Below are positions 8,223-17,243 of a DNA stretch of 64,000 bases, piece after piece; the stretch's first letter is position 1; each line of letters opens with the position of its first letter. Origin of the DNA: Agromyces mediolanus (lineage in GTDB: Bacteria > Actinomycetota > Actinomycetes > Actinomycetales > Microbacteriaceae); contig NZ_JAMBNX010000014.1 of assembly GCF_023715325.1 (NCBI RefSeq), positions 1 to 64,000 of the forward strand, in the 5' to 3' direction. Position numbers and translations under genes: made by a program. A model generated the notes under the pieces. That model saw only the letters and a list, made by a program, of their open reading frames with translations. It had not been told where the DNA came from and searched no databases.

Positions 8223-8861
8223 CTAGTGCTTCGTGCCGCTGAGGGCGAGCACGCCGCCGAGGCCGATCATCATCACGCCGCCCGTGGCGGCGAGGTGCTC
8301 GGCGCGCTTCGGCGAGCGGGCGAACCAGTCGCGCGCGGAGCCCGCCGCGAGCGCCCACACCGAGTCGCAGGCGAGCGCGAGCACCACGAACACGACCCCG
8401 AGCGTGGCGAGCTGCAGCGGGATCGCCCCCGCCCCGAAGTCGACGAACTGCGGCAGCACGGCCACGAAGAACGCGATCGTCTTGGGGTTCGTCACCCCCA
8501 CCAGCACGCCCTCGCCGAGCAGCCGCCACGGCGACCGCCGCGCGACCCGGCCGGTGATCGCGGCCGAGGCATCCCTCCGGTGCCGGATGGCCTGCACGCC
8601 CAGGTAGGCGAGGTAGAGCGCCCCGACGATCTTCACGATCGTGAACAGCACCACCGACTGCGCCACGACGACGCCGACGCCGAGCGCGACGGCCGCGACG
8701 AGCGGGATCATGCCGAGGGCGTTGCCGACCACGCTCAGCAGCCCGCCGACCCGGCCGAGCGCCAGCGAGCGGCCGATCACGAACAGCACGCTCGGACCGG
8801 GCACGACGATGAGCACGACCGACGCGGCCACGAAGGCCCAGAGGTTCGAGGCGGGGACCAT
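8223..8861 (-). CDS. LysE/RhtB-family amino-acid exporter
   Basis: A 212-residue inner-membrane exporter with about six hydrophobic helices. The N-terminus VVLIVVPGPSVLFVIGRSLALGR and the internal GVTNPKTIAFFVAVLPQF motif are diagnostic of the LysE/RhtB superfamily. The exported amino acid cannot be told from sequence. Its start codon is only 30 bp from the divergent hydrolase start; a TAGCAT -10 (complement of 8868-8873) lies 6 nt before the ATG, so it is probably leaderless. Confidence 0.92.
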   Translation of the reverse strand: MVPASNLWAFVAASVVLIVVPGPSVLFVIGRSLALGRVGGLLSVVGNALGMIPLVAAVALGVGVVVAQSVVLFTIVKIVGALYLAYLGVQAIRHRRDASAAITGRVARRSPWRLLGEGVLVGVTNPKTIAFFVAVLPQFVDFGAGAIPLQLATLGVVFVVLALACDSVWALAAGSARDWFARSPKRAEHLAATGGVMMIGLGGVLALSGTKH

Positions 8862-8867
8862 GCGAGG

Positions 8868-8885
8868 ATGCTACTCCGCTAGCGT
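8868..8885. promoter_or_regulatory. Back-to-back -10 boxes in a 30-bp divergent promoter
   Basis: On the minus strand TAGCAT (8868-8873) serves the exporter at 8861. On the plus strand TAGCGT (8880-8885) serves the hydrolase at 8892. Each box ends 6 nt from its start codon. The -35 regions must therefore lie inside the coding sequence of the opposite gene. Confidence 0.65.
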
Positions 8886-8891
8886 GGCGGT

Positions 8892-9941
8892 GTGAGCCCC
8901 CACATCTCCGCCACGGTCGCCGACGGCGTCGGCCACGTGACGCTCGACCGCCCCGAGGCCATCAACGCCCTCTCCTACGAGATGGTGCGCGAGCTCTCCG
9001 GTGTGCTCGAGGCGTGGCGGCGCGACACCGAGGTCGGGCTCGTCGTGCTCGACGGCGCGGGAGAGCGCGGCTTCTGCGCCGGCGGCGACATCCGCGAGCT
9101 CTACGGCTACGCGACGAGCGACGGGCATGAGGACGCGCGCGCCTTCTTCCGCACGGAGTACCGGCTGGATGCCGCGATCGCCCACTACCCGAAGCCGGTC
9201 GTCGCCCTCATGGACGGCATCACGATGGGCGGCGGTATCGGACTCGCCGGGCACGCCGCGATCCGCGTCGTCACCGAGCGCTCGCGCGTGGCGATGCCCG
9301 AGACCCGCATCGGCTTCACCCCCGACGTCGGCGGCAGCTGGCTCCTCGCGAAGGCGCCCGGCGAGCTCGGCGTGCACCTCGGCCTGAACGCCAGGACGAT
9401 GGATGCCTCGGACGCCCTCTACGCCGGCTTCGCCGACGCCTACGTGCCCTCCGAACGGCTGCCGCACCTCGTGCAGGCGCTCGCCGAGCGTGCCGACCCG
9501 GGCAGCCCGGCCGAGATCGTGATGCTCTTCGACGAGACGCCCGGCCCCTCGAAGCTCGCGCTCGCGCGCGACTGGGTGGACGCGTGCTACTCGGCGGCGT
9601 CGGTCGCCGAGATCGTGCGGCGCCTGCGCGAGCACGGGCACGAGGATGCCGCGGCCGCCGCCGACGAGCTCGAGACCCTGTCGCCGACGGCGCTCGCCGT
9701 GACGCTCGCCTCCGTCCGTCGGGCGCGCACCCTGCCCAGGCTCGAGGACGTGCTGGAGCAGGAGTTCCGCGCGGTCAGCTGGTTCCTCGACCAGCCCGAC
9801 CTGCACGAGGGCATCCGCGCCCGGGTCATCGACAAGGACCGCGCCCCGCGCTGGAACCCGCCGGAGATCCGCGACGTGCCGCTCGACCTGCCGGGCCGCG
9901 TGCTGGAGACCCCGGTGCCCGGCGGCGGCGTGTTCGCGTAG
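8892..9941 (+). CDS. 3-hydroxyisobutyryl-CoA hydrolase / enoyl-CoA hydratase family protein
   Basis: Crotonase-fold enzyme of the HIBCH subgroup, which in valine breakdown releases 3-hydroxyisobutyrate from its CoA ester. At 349 residues it has HIBCH length rather than the 260 of simple hydratases. The oxyanion-hole segments GFCAGGDIREL and MGGGIGLAGHAAIR are present, as is AMPETRIGFTPDVGGSW with the acidic residues expected at the active site, and the C-terminal RAPRWNPPEI motif. The GTG start at 8892 lies 6 nt after a TAGCGT -10, consistent with a leaderless mRNA. No other valine-pathway gene is adjacent. Confidence 0.88.
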   Translation: MSPHISATVADGVGHVTLDRPEAINALSYEMVRELSGVLEAWRRDTEVGLVVLDGAGERGFCAGGDIRELYGYATSDGHEDARAFFRTEYRLDAAIAHYPKPVVALMDGITMGGGIGLAGHAAIRVVTERSRVAMPETRIGFTPDVGGSWLLAKAPGELGVHLGLNARTMDASDALYAGFADAYVPSERLPHLVQALAERADPGSPAEIVMLFDETPGPSKLALARDWVDACYSAASVAEIVRRLREHGHEDAAAAADELETLSPTALAVTLASVRRARTLPRLEDVLEQEFRAVSWFLDQPDLHEGIRARVIDKDRAPRWNPPEIRDVPLDLPGRVLETPVPGGGVFA

Positions 9942-9973
9942 CTCGCTCCGACGGGCGCGAGTCGCTCGGCCGC

Positions 9974-10045
9974 GCGAGTTGCACTACGATCGCCACGGCG
10001 CGCCCGGCCGTAGCGGCGCGCCGCGCGTTTCGGTGTGCGACTCGC
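9974..10045. repeat. Family C 72-bp inverted repeat, copy 1
   Basis: Arms GCGAGTTGCAC (9974-9984) and GTGCGACTCGC (10035-10045), with one mismatch. The interior shares CGATC, CGGCGCGCC and the GCGCGC-GCG-TT-CG order with the copy at 45786-45856. It lies between two convergent genes. The 55 bp after it are low-complexity GGCCGAG-rich sequence. Confidence 0.8.
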
Positions 10046-10100
10046 ACGGTCGGGGCCGAGCGGGGCCGGGGCCGAGGGGGCGGGGCCGAGCAGGGCCGGC

Positions 10101-10553
10101 TCAGGCGCGGGGGGCGCGCGCCTCGGCGAGGCAGGCCTCGAGCGCGACCCAGGAGAGCATCGCGCACTTCACCCGCATGACGTACTTCGAGACGCCGTGG
10201 AAGGCGATGGCGTCCTCGAGCAGCTCCTCGTCGGGCTCGCCCGCGCCCTGCGACCGCAGCATCGCCCGGAAGGCGTCGATGCGCTCGCTCGCCTCGGTGA
10301 CCGTGCGGCCCGCCATGAGGTCGACGAGCGCCGAGGCGGAGGCCATCGAGATGCTGCAGCCGTCGCCCTGCCAGGCGAGCTCCTCGATGCGCTCGCCCGA
10401 CTCGTCCAGGCGGATGCGCATCGTCAGCTCGTCGCCGCAGGTGGGGTTGTACTCGTGGTGCTCCGCGGCCGCGTGCTCGAGCGGCCCGTCGCCGTGCCTC
10501 GCCTTGGAATGATCGAGGATGATCTGCTGGTACAGCCCTTCGAGCCCGCTCAC
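10101..10553 (-). CDS. sufU: SufU, zinc-dependent sulfur-transfer partner of SufS
   Basis: SufU accepts sulfur from the cysteine desulfurase SufS during Fe-S cluster assembly in Gram-positive bacteria. The 150-residue protein has the three conserved cysteines in NPTCGD, GDGCSIS and KCAMLSW, plus the aspartate of NPTCGDE that completes the zinc site. Its GTG start overlaps the sufS stop as GTGA (10550-10553), so the two are co-translated. The other suf genes (sufBCD) are not in this window. Confidence 0.95.
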   Translation of the reverse strand: MSGLEGLYQQIILDHSKARHGDGPLEHAAAEHHEYNPTCGDELTMRIRLDESGERIEELAWQGDGCSISMASASALVDLMAGRTVTEASERIDAFRAMLRSQGAGEPDEELLEDAIAFHGVSKYVMRVKCAMLSWVALEACLAEARAPRA

Positions 10554-11866
10554 GCCACGACCCCCGTCTGCTCGCCGGCGCCCGCGACGCCGAAGAAACG
10601 GCGCACGCCGCCGAGGGCGTCGATGAAGCGGTCGACCTCGTCCTCGGTCGTATACACGTGCGCGCTCGCGCGGGTCGTGGCGGTGACGCCGAGCGCCCGG
10701 TGCAGCGGCTGCGCGCAGTGGTGCCCGACGCGCACGACGACGCCCGCCTCGTCGAGGTACTGGCCGACGTCGTGCGCGTGCACGTCGTCGACGACGACGG
10801 AGACGAGCCCCGCGCGCTCCTCGCCGGGCGGCGGTCCGATCAGCCGCACGCCGGGCAGCGCGGCGACGGCCTCGACCATGCGTGCCGCGAGCGCGGACTC
10901 GTGCCGGGCGACCTCGGCCATGCCGAGCTCGTCGAGGTAGCGGGCGGCCTCGGCGAGGGCGACGACCTGGGACACGGGCTGCGTGCCGGCCTCGAAGCGG
11001 TGCGGCGCGGGCAGGAACTCGGCGTGCTCGAGCGTCACCCGGGTGATCGTGGAGCCGCCGGTGCGCGCCGGCGGCAGCGCGTCGAGCAGTTCGGCGCGGC
11101 CGTACAGGCCGCCGATGCCGTTCGGCCCGAGCATCTTGTGCCCGGAGAACGCGGCGAAGTCGACGCCGGAGGCGGCGAGGTCCGTGGGCCGGTGCGGCAC
11201 CGACTGGCAGGCGTCGAGCACGACGAGCGCCTCGGGGGAGCGCTCGCGCACGAGGGCGACGAGCTCGGCGACCGGGGCGAGGAAGCCCGTGACGTTCGAC
11301 ACCTCGGCGAAGGCGACGACGCGGGTGCGCGGCGAGAGCACGGCGGCGAGCTCCGCCGGGCCCCAGAGGCCGCGCTCGTCGACGCGGACCGGGCGCAGCA
11401 CGGCGCCCGTCCGGGCGGCGAGCCGCTGCCAGGGGATGAGGTTCGCGTGGTGCTCGGCCTCGGTCACCACGAGCTCGTCACCGGGGTGGAGGGCGAACCG
11501 GGATGCCTCGGCGCCCCCGAGCCCGGCCGAGGCATCCGCCATTCCGAGTGCGACGATGTTCAGCGCGTCGGTGGCGTTCTCGGCCCAGACGAGCTCCCGC
11601 TCGCCGGCCCCGACGAAGCGGGCGACGGTGGCCCTGGCGTCCTCGAAGAGCGTGGTGGAGCGGCCGACGGCGGCGCTCGCGCCGCGGTGCACCGGGGCGA
11701 GGTGGTGCTCGAGGTACTCGCGTTCGGCGTCGAGCACCCGGGCGGGCCGTTGGGAGGTCGCGGCGGAGTCGAGGTACGCGGGGGCGTGCTCGCCGGCGTC
11801 GCGGAAGACGGGGAAGTCGAGGCGGAGATCGGCGACGCGCCGGGCCCCGAGGGTGTCGCTGCTCAT
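10550..11866 (-). CDS. sufS: SufS cysteine desulfurase
   Basis: PLP enzyme that takes sulfur from cysteine and hands it to SufU. The PLP lysine is in FSGHKMLGPNGIGGLYG and the reactive cysteine in VRVGHHCAQPLH; substrate-binding RFEAGTQPVSQVVAL is also intact. About 438 residues from the ATG at 11866. In-frame ATGs at 11875 and 11911 are alternatives; GGAAGG lies very close to 11866, so the exact start is uncertain. The promoter region is shared with the divergent prp regulator and holds its ATGTATACAT sites. Confidence 0.94.
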   Translation of the reverse strand: MSSDTLGARRVADLRLDFPVFRDAGEHAPAYLDSAATSQRPARVLDAEREYLEHHLAPVHRGASAAVGRSTTLFEDARATVARFVGAGERELVWAENATDALNIVALGMADASAGLGGAEASRFALHPGDELVVTEAEHHANLIPWQRLAARTGAVLRPVRVDERGLWGPAELAAVLSPRTRVVAFAEVSNVTGFLAPVAELVALVRERSPEALVVLDACQSVPHRPTDLAASGVDFAAFSGHKMLGPNGIGGLYGRAELLDALPPARTGGSTITRVTLEHAEFLPAPHRFEAGTQPVSQVVALAEAARYLDELGMAEVARHESALAARMVEAVAALPGVRLIGPPPGEERAGLVSVVVDDVHAHDVGQYLDEAGVVVRVGHHCAQPLHRALGVTATTRASAHVYTTEDEVDRFIDALGGVRRFFGVAGAGEQTGVVA

Positions 11867-11909
11867 CCCTTCCATCGTCCCACGCCCAGCATGGGTGACA
11901 CCCGGATGC

Positions 11910-11971
11910 ATGTATACATTCGTGCGGAATCTCGCGGCCGATTCCGTATGGTAGCGTCACAATGTATACAT
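11910..11971. promoter_or_regulatory. Pair of ATGTATACAT palindromes between sufS and the prp regulator
   Basis: The perfect 10-bp palindrome ATGTATACAT occurs at 11910-11919 and again at 11962-11971, 52 bp apart, on either side of the GntR gene's promoter region. AT-rich palindromes of this kind are typical GntR/FCD operators. They most likely mediate control by the adjacent GntR protein of itself and prpDBC. Effects on the divergent sufSU are possible because the first site is about 45 bp from sufS. Confidence 0.75.
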
Positions 11972-11987
11972 CGAGCGGGAGGTGCGG

Positions 11988-12638
11988 ATGCGGGCCAGCG
12001 AACGCGCGTACCAGCGGCTGCGCGAGGAGATCCTCGACGGCGAGCTCGCCCCCGGCGCTCCGCTCGGTGAGGTCGAGCAGGCTTCCCGTCTCGGCGTCTC
12101 CCGCACCCCGGTGCGCGAGGCGTTCGCCCGCCTCGAGGCCGACGGCCTCGCCACCGCCGCCTCGGCCCGCGTGCTCGTCGTCGCCGAGCTCAGCCCCGGG
12201 AGCATCGCCGCGCTGTACGAGCTTCGGGAGGCGCTCGAGGAGCGTGCGGCCCGCCTCGCCGCGGAGCGCCGCGACCCGGCGCCGTTCCTCGCCGTGCGGC
12301 GCCGCATCGTCGCCGCGACCGAACGGCTCGACGGCGGCGCCGACGGCCTCGCCGAGTACTACGGCGCGATCGCCGAGCTCGACGAAGCGGTCGACCGCGC
12401 CGCCGGCAATCCGTTACTGACGGCCGCGCTGCGCGGCGCGAGGCTGCACTCCGCACGGGTGCGCCGGCTCGCCAGGCATCACCCCGCGCGACTCCGCCGT
12501 GCGGCCGAGGAACACTTGCTCATCGTCGACGCGATCATCGACGGCGACGCCTCGCTCGCCGCGCACGCCACCCACGTCCACCTGCACCTGAGTCTTCGTC
12601 ACGCCCTCGCCGCCATCGGCGGGCGGAGCGTAGCCTGA
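11988..12638 (+). CDS. GntR-family (FCD) regulator of the methylcitrate genes
   Basis: A 216-residue transcription factor. Residues 1-70 form the winged helix-turn-helix ([33 protein letters not shown]). Residues about 75-210 form the all-helical FCD ligand domain, with histidines near the C-terminus (HATHVHLHL) suited to metal or acid binding. The ATG at 11988 is 5 nt after GGGAGG; the GTG at 11982 is too close to it. It starts the cluster gntR-prpD-prpB-prpC and ends 28 bp before prpD, so it probably regulates propionate use. The effector is not known. Confidence 0.9.
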   Translation: MRASERAYQRLREEILDGELAPGAPLGEVEQASRLGVSRTPVREAFARLEADGLATAASARVLVVAELSPGSIAALYELREALEERAARLAAERRDPAPFLAVRRRIVAATERLDGGADGLAEYYGAIAELDEAVDRAAGNPLLTAALRGARLHSARVRRLARHHPARLRRAAEEHLLIVDAIIDGDASLAAHATHVHLHLSLRHALAAIGGRSVA

Positions 12639-12666
12639 CACCGACCGAACACCGAAGGGATCCCCG

Positions 12667-14205
12667 ATGCAGACGCACCACCTGCGCACGCACCGCAGCG
12701 ACGAGCACCTGCCCCGCGAGGGCCAGCTCGCCTGGCAGCTCGCCGAGCTCGCCGCCGACCCGGTCGAGCTCGACGCCGACGTCGTCGACATGGTGGTGAA
12801 TCGCGTCATCGACAACGCGGCGGTCGCCGCGGCATCCCTCACCCGTCGACCCGTCGTGTCGGCGCGCAGCCAGGCCTTCGCCCACCCCGTCTCGATCGGC
12901 GGCGAGGGCGCGACCGTGTTCGGTGCCGACCCGGCCCGCCGCACCAGCCCCGAGTGGGCGGCCTGGGCCAACGGGGTCGCCGTGCGCGAGCTCGACTACC
13001 ACGACACCTTCCTCGCCGCGGAGTACTCGCACCCGGGCGACAACATCCCCCCGATCGTCGCCGTCGCGCAGCACCTCGCCGCCGCCCGCGGGCTGACCGG
13101 TCGCGACGTCGTGCGCGGCATCGCGACCGGCTACGAGATCCAGATCGACCTGGCCAAGGCGATCAGCCTGCACCAGCACAAGATCGACCACGTCGCGCAC
13201 CTCGGCCCGAGCGCCGCCGCCGGCATCGGCACGCTGCTCGGCCTCGACCGCGAGACGATCTTCCAGGCCATCGGCCAGGCGCTGCACACCACCACGGCGA
13301 CCCGCCAGTCGCGCAAGGGCGAGATCTCCAGCTGGAAGGCGCACGCGCCCGCCTTCGCCGGCAAGATGGCGACCGAGGCCGTCGACCGGGCCATGCGCGG
13401 CGAGACCAGCCCCGTGCCGATCTACGAGGGCGAGGACGGCGTCATTGCTTGGCTCCTCGACGGCCCCGACGGCTCCTACGAGGTGCCCCTGCCCGAGCGC
13501 GGCGAGGCGAAGCGGGCCATCCTCGACTCCTACACGAAGGAGCACTCGGCCGAGTACCAGGCCCAGGCGTGGATCGACCTCGCCCGCCGCCTGCACGACG
13601 CGTACCCGCTGATCCTCGACGACCCGGATCGCATCGAGTCGATCGTGCTGCACACCTCGCACCACACGCACTACGTCATCGGCTCGGGCGCGAACGACCC
13701 GCAGAAGTACGACCCGGACGCCTCGCGCGAGACGCTCGACCACTCGATCCCGTACATCTTCGCGGTCGCGTTGCAGGACGGCGCCTGGCACCACGAGCAC
13801 TCCTACTCCCCGGAGCGCGCCCACCGCCCCGAGACCGTCGCGCTGTGGCGCAAGATCTCGACGGTCGAGGATGCCGAGTGGACCCGCCGCTACCACTCGC
13901 TCGACATCGCCGAGAAGGCCTTCGGCGGCCGCGTGGTCATCACGCTCGCCGACGGCGGCGAGATCGTCGACGAGATCGCCGTCGCCGACGCGCACCCGCT
14001 CGGTGCCCGGCCGTTCGCGCGCGAGCAGTACGTGCAGAAGTTCCGCCTGCTCGCCGACGGCGTGCTCGAGCCCGGCGAGATCGAGCGCTTCCTCGACCTC
14101 GCCCAGCGCCTGCCCGAGCTCTCGCCCGACGAGCTCGGCGGCCTCACCATCACCGCGGGTCCCGGCCTCCTCGCCGGCCTCGCGATCCCCACCGGACTGT
14201 TCTGA
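12667..14205 (+). CDS. prpD: 2-methylcitrate dehydratase PrpD (MmgE/PrpD family)
   Basis: Converts 2-methylcitrate to 2-methyl-cis-aconitate in the methylcitrate cycle of propionate breakdown. The 512 residues include [35 protein letters not shown], the family signature, and a C-terminal [14 protein letters not shown] segment ([15 protein letters not shown]). Start ATG at 12667 with GAAGGGA upstream. Followed after 13 bp by prpB. Confidence 0.96.
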   Translation: MQTHHLRTHRSDEHLPREGQLAWQLAELAADPVELDADVVDMVVNRVIDNAAVAAASLTRRPVVSARSQAFAHPVSIGGEGATVFGADPARRTSPEWAAWANGVAVRELDYHDTFLAAEYSHPGDNIPPIVAVAQHLAAARGLTGRDVVRGIATGYEIQIDLAKAISLHQHKIDHVAHLGPSAAAGIGTLLGLDRETIFQAIGQALHTTTATRQSRKGEISSWKAHAPAFAGKMATEAVDRAMRGETSPVPIYEGEDGVIAWLLDGPDGSYEVPLPERGEAKRAILDSYTKEHSAEYQAQAWIDLARRLHDAYPLILDDPDRIESIVLHTSHHTHYVIGSGANDPQKYDPDASRETLDHSIPYIFAVALQDGAWHHEHSYSPERAHRPETVALWRKISTVEDAEWTRRYHSLDIAEKAFGGRVVITLADGGEIVDEIAVADAHPLGARPFAREQYVQKFRLLADGVLEPGEIERFLDLAQRLPELSPDELGGLTITAGPGLLAGLAIPTGLF

Positions 14206-14218
14206 CGGAGGCCGGCCG

Positions 14219-15139
14219 ATGCTCTACGCCACCACTCCCGCCCACGAGAAGCGCGCCGCGTTCCGCGCCCGGCTCGGCACGGGCGAGCTGCTGCGCTTCC
14301 CAGGTGCGTTCAACCCGCTGACGGCCCGGCTCATCGAGCAGCGCGGCTTCGAGGGCGTCTACATCTCGGGCGCCGTGCTCTCGGCCGACCTCGGTCTGCC
14401 CGACATCGGCCTCACGACGCTCAGCGAGGTCGCGGGCCGCGCGAAGCAGATCGCCCGGATGACGGAACTGCCCGCCGTCGTCGACGCCGACACCGGCTTC
14501 GGCGAGCCGATGAACGTCGCCCGCACCGTGCAGGAGATGGAGGACGCCGGCCTCGCCGGGCTCCACATCGAGGACCAGGTGAACCCCAAGCGCTGCGGGC
14601 ACCTCGACGGCAAGCAGGTCGTCGACGAGCACACGGCGCTGCAGCGCATCCGTGCCGCCGTCGACGCCCGTCGTGACCCGAACTTCCTGATCATGGCGCG
14701 CACCGACATCGCCGCCGTCGAGGGGCCGCAGGCCGCGGTCGACCGCGCGAAGGCGCTCGTCGACGCCGGCGCCGACGCGATCTTCCCCGAGGCGATGCGC
14801 TCGCTCGCGGAATTCGAGGCGGTGCGGAACGCGGTCGACGTGCCGTTGCTCGCGAACATGACCGAGTTCGGCAAGAGCGAGCTCTTCACCGTCGCGCAGC
14901 TGCGCGACGTGGGCATGAACCTCGTGATCTGGCCCGTCTCGCTGCTGCGCCTCGCGATGGGGGCCGCGATGCGCGGGCTCGACGAGCTCGAGGCGGCCGG
15001 GGCGCTCACCGGCAAGCTCGGCGAGATGCAGCACCGCTCGGAGCTCTACGAGCTCATCGACTACGAGGGCTACACCCGCTTCGACTCCGGCGTCTTCGAT
15101 TTCACCGTCGGCGACACCCCCGGCGGTCGCGCCGGCTGA
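14219..15139 (+). CDS. prpB: Methylisocitrate lyase PrpB
   Basis: Splits 2-methylisocitrate into pyruvate and succinate. A 306-residue member of the isocitrate lyase/PEP mutase superfamily. The metal- and substrate-binding segments VDADTGFGEP, HIEDQVNPKRCGHLDGK (catalytic Cys in KRCGH) and IMARTDIAA are all present. The ATG at 14219 follows ACGGAGGCC. A strong GC hairpin lies just after the stop codon, before prpC. Confidence 0.96.
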   Translation: MLYATTPAHEKRAAFRARLGTGELLRFPGAFNPLTARLIEQRGFEGVYISGAVLSADLGLPDIGLTTLSEVAGRAKQIARMTELPAVVDADTGFGEPMNVARTVQEMEDAGLAGLHIEDQVNPKRCGHLDGKQVVDEHTALQRIRAAVDARRDPNFLIMARTDIAAVEGPQAAVDRAKALVDAGADAIFPEAMRSLAEFEAVRNAVDVPLLANMTEFGKSELFTVAQLRDVGMNLVIWPVSLLRLAMGAAMRGLDELEAAGALTGKLGEMQHRSELYELIDYEGYTRFDSGVFDFTVGDTPGGRAG

Positions 15140-15144
15140 ACCAC

Positions 15145-15167
15145 CGGCCGGGCGACCCGCCCGGCCG
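15145..15167 (+). other. Strong hairpin between prpB and prpC
   Basis: Perfect 10-bp arms CGGCCGGGCG (15145-15154) and CGCCCGGCCG (15158-15167) with a 3-nt loop, 6 nt after the prpB stop and about 48 nt before the prpC start. There is no T tract. It may be an mRNA-processing or stability element, or it may reduce read-through into prpC. Confidence 0.7.
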
Positions 15168-15215
15168 TCGACCGCGCCGCACGACGGCGATCGATCCCAA
15201 CGAAGGGCAGCACGA

Positions 15216-16346
15216 ATGACCGAGCAGGAGATCTTCAAGGGACTGGCCGGGGTGCCGGTCGACTACACCGCCATCTCGAAGGTGAACCCCGAGACGAACT
15301 CCCTGCTCTACCGGGGCTACCCGGTGCAGGAGCTCGCCGCGCAGTGCACCTTCGAGGAGGTGGCGTACCTGCTCTGGCACGGCGAGCTGCCGAGCGACGC
15401 CGAGCTCGCCGACTTCGAGGAGTTCGAGCGGCGCCACCGCGGGCTCGACCACCAGACGAAGCGGATCATCGACGAACTCCCGCTCGAGGCGCACCCGATG
15501 GACGTCGTGCGCACCGCGGTCAGCGTGATCGGCGCGAGCGACCCCGAGACGCCCGTCGACACCCCGGAGGCGAACCTCGACAAGGCGATGCGGCTCTTCG
15601 CGAAACTGCCCTCGATCGTCGCCTACGACCAGCGCCGCCGGCACGGGCTCGACTTCGTGGAGCCTCGGGACGACCTCGGCTTCTCGGCGAACTTCCTCTG
15701 GCAGACCTTCGGCGAGGCGCCCGAGCTCGCCGTGGTGAACGCCTTCGACGTGTCGATGATCCTCTACGCCGAGCACTCCTTCAACGCGTCGACGTTCACG
15801 GCCCGGGTGATCGCCTCCACGCTGAGCGACCTGTACTCGGCGGTCACCGGCGCCGTCGGCGCGCTCAAGGGCCCGCTGCACGGCGGCGCGAACGAGGCGG
15901 TCATGCACGCCTTCGCCGAGATCGGTCCGGGTGAGGGCGGCGCCGAGCGCGCGGTCGCCTGGCTCGACTCGGCACTCGCCGAGAAGCGCAAGATCATGGG
16001 CTTCGGGCACCGCGTCTACAAGAACGGCGACTCGCGCGTGCCGACCATGCGCGACGCGATGGAGCGGATGGTCGAGCACTACGAGCGCCCGGAACTGCTC
16101 CAGGTCTACGTCGCGCTCGAGCAGGCGATGGGGGAGCGCAAGGGCATCAAGCCGAACCTCGACTACCCGGCCGGCCCGACGTACCACCTGATGGGCTTCG
16201 ACACCGCGACCTTCACGCCGCTGTTCGTCGCGAGCCGCGTCGTCGGCTGGACGGCGCACGTGCGGGAGCAGCTCGCCTCGAACGCGCTGATCCGTCCGCT
16301 GTCGGTCTACAACGGGGTCGACGAGCGGCACGTGCCCGCCAAGTAG
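15216..16346 (+). CDS. prpC: 2-methylcitrate synthase PrpC (citrate synthase family)
   Basis: Condenses propionyl-CoA with oxaloacetate to 2-methylcitrate, the entry step of the cycle. At 376 residues it has the length of the short (type I) methylcitrate synthases. Catalytic regions GPLHGGANEAV and MGFGHRVYKNGDSRVP are intact, and LDYPAGPTYHLMGFDT near the C-terminus carries the catalytic aspartate region. Start ATG at 15216 after GAAGGG. The prpDBC context argues for methylcitrate rather than citrate synthase. Confidence 0.95.
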   Translation: MTEQEIFKGLAGVPVDYTAISKVNPETNSLLYRGYPVQELAAQCTFEEVAYLLWHGELPSDAELADFEEFERRHRGLDHQTKRIIDELPLEAHPMDVVRTAVSVIGASDPETPVDTPEANLDKAMRLFAKLPSIVAYDQRRRHGLDFVEPRDDLGFSANFLWQTFGEAPELAVVNAFDVSMILYAEHSFNASTFTARVIASTLSDLYSAVTGAVGALKGPLHGGANEAVMHAFAEIGPGEGGAERAVAWLDSALAEKRKIMGFGHRVYKNGDSRVPTMRDAMERMVEHYERPELLQVYVALEQAMGERKGIKPNLDYPAGPTYHLMGFDTATFTPLFVASRVVGWTAHVREQLASNALIRPLSVYNGVDERHVPAK

Positions 16347-16353
16347 GCGGCGC

Positions 16354-16372
16354 GGCCGGTCGGCGACCGGCC
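16354..16372. terminator. Hairpin between convergent prpC and reductase genes
   Basis: Inverted repeat GGCCGGTCG (16354-16362) and CGACCGGCC (16364-16372) directly between two convergent stop codons. It lacks a T tract on both strands, as is common in GC-rich actinobacteria, so the terminator role is inferred from position. Confidence 0.55.
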
Positions 16373-16375
16373 GGC

Positions 16376-17011
16376 TCAGCGTGCGGCGAGGGCGTCGGCC
16401 AGGTGCACCGCGCGTCCGAGGGCGCCGTACTCGTGCAGGGCGCCGAACACCTCGATGCGGATCGAGGCATCCACCCCGCCCGCGCGCACCGGCTCGAAAC
16501 CGGCCGTGCGGATGAGCGCCGAGACCGTCGCCCCGGCGACCTCGTCGTTCGTCGCGTAGAACATGACGAACGGCGGATCCTGGTGCGCCGCCTCGGCGAG
16601 CGTCCCGGCCGACAGCGCGCCGAAGGCCTTCACGAAGGCCGCCCCCTCGGGCAGCGCGTCGGCGATCATCCGCCCGGCCGAGGCGCGTTCGTCGATGATC
16701 TTCACGAAGCCGCCGACGCCGTCGGGGGCGATCGGGTTCGAGGGGTCCACGACGATCCTGCCGACGAGGCGTGCGCGGTGCTCGGCGATGAGGCGCTGCA
16801 TCACGTCGAGCCAGACCGCGAAGACCACGACGTCGGCGGCGTCGATCGCGTCGGCGACGCTCGCCGAGCGGGCGCGTTCGCCGAGCTCGGCGGCGAGGGC
16901 GGCGGCCCTCGCCCGGTCGGTGCCGGCGAGGACGACGCGTTCGCCGCCCCGGGCCAGGTTGCGGGCGAGGGCGGCCCCGATGCGGCCGGTTCCGATGATG
17001 GCGACGGTCAA
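16376..17011 (-). CDS. NADPH-dependent F420 reductase-like NAD(P)-binding protein
   Basis: A 211-residue Rossmann protein of the F420_oxidored family (NADP oxidoreductase, coenzyme F420-dependent). The N-terminus IIGTGRIGAALARNLARGG is the dinucleotide-binding GxGxxG loop, and VVFAVWLDVMQRLI and IVVDPSNPI follow the family pattern. The start is a TTG (17009-17011) with GGAGG five nt upstream. Whether it uses F420 or another electron partner cannot be told; no F420 genes are adjacent. Confidence 0.82.
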   Translation of the reverse strand: MTVAIIGTGRIGAALARNLARGGERVVLAGTDRARAAALAAELGERARSASVADAIDAADVVVFAVWLDVMQRLIAEHRARLVGRIVVDPSNPIAPDGVGGFVKIIDERASAGRMIADALPEGAAFVKAFGALSAGTLAEAAHQDPPFVMFYATNDEVAGATVSALIRTAGFEPVRAGGVDASIRIEVFGALHEYGALGRAVHLADALAAR

Positions 17012-17243
17012 GCGATCCTCCAGAGTCGTGGCGTGGTGCGGACTGCCGGTCCGGAGGTCGATGCGGCGCAGCGGGTCCAGTGTATGGCGCGGTCCCGGCA
17101 TGCCGCGGGCGCAGCGGCCGACCGCCGGCCGATCGGTCGCACTGGCGGATCCGCACAAGCGCCGGCCGAGGCATCCGCCATCGGGCTGTGCCGACCCTCA
17201 ACGGAGCGCGCCATCCGCCCGAAGGCCCCTACGCTCGGTGCTC

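Noticed and set aside
10660..12070. A 470-codon plus-strand frame antisense to sufS
   Set aside because: Its translation is Gly/Arg/Val-rich shadow sequence; sufS on the other strand has intact catalytic motifs.
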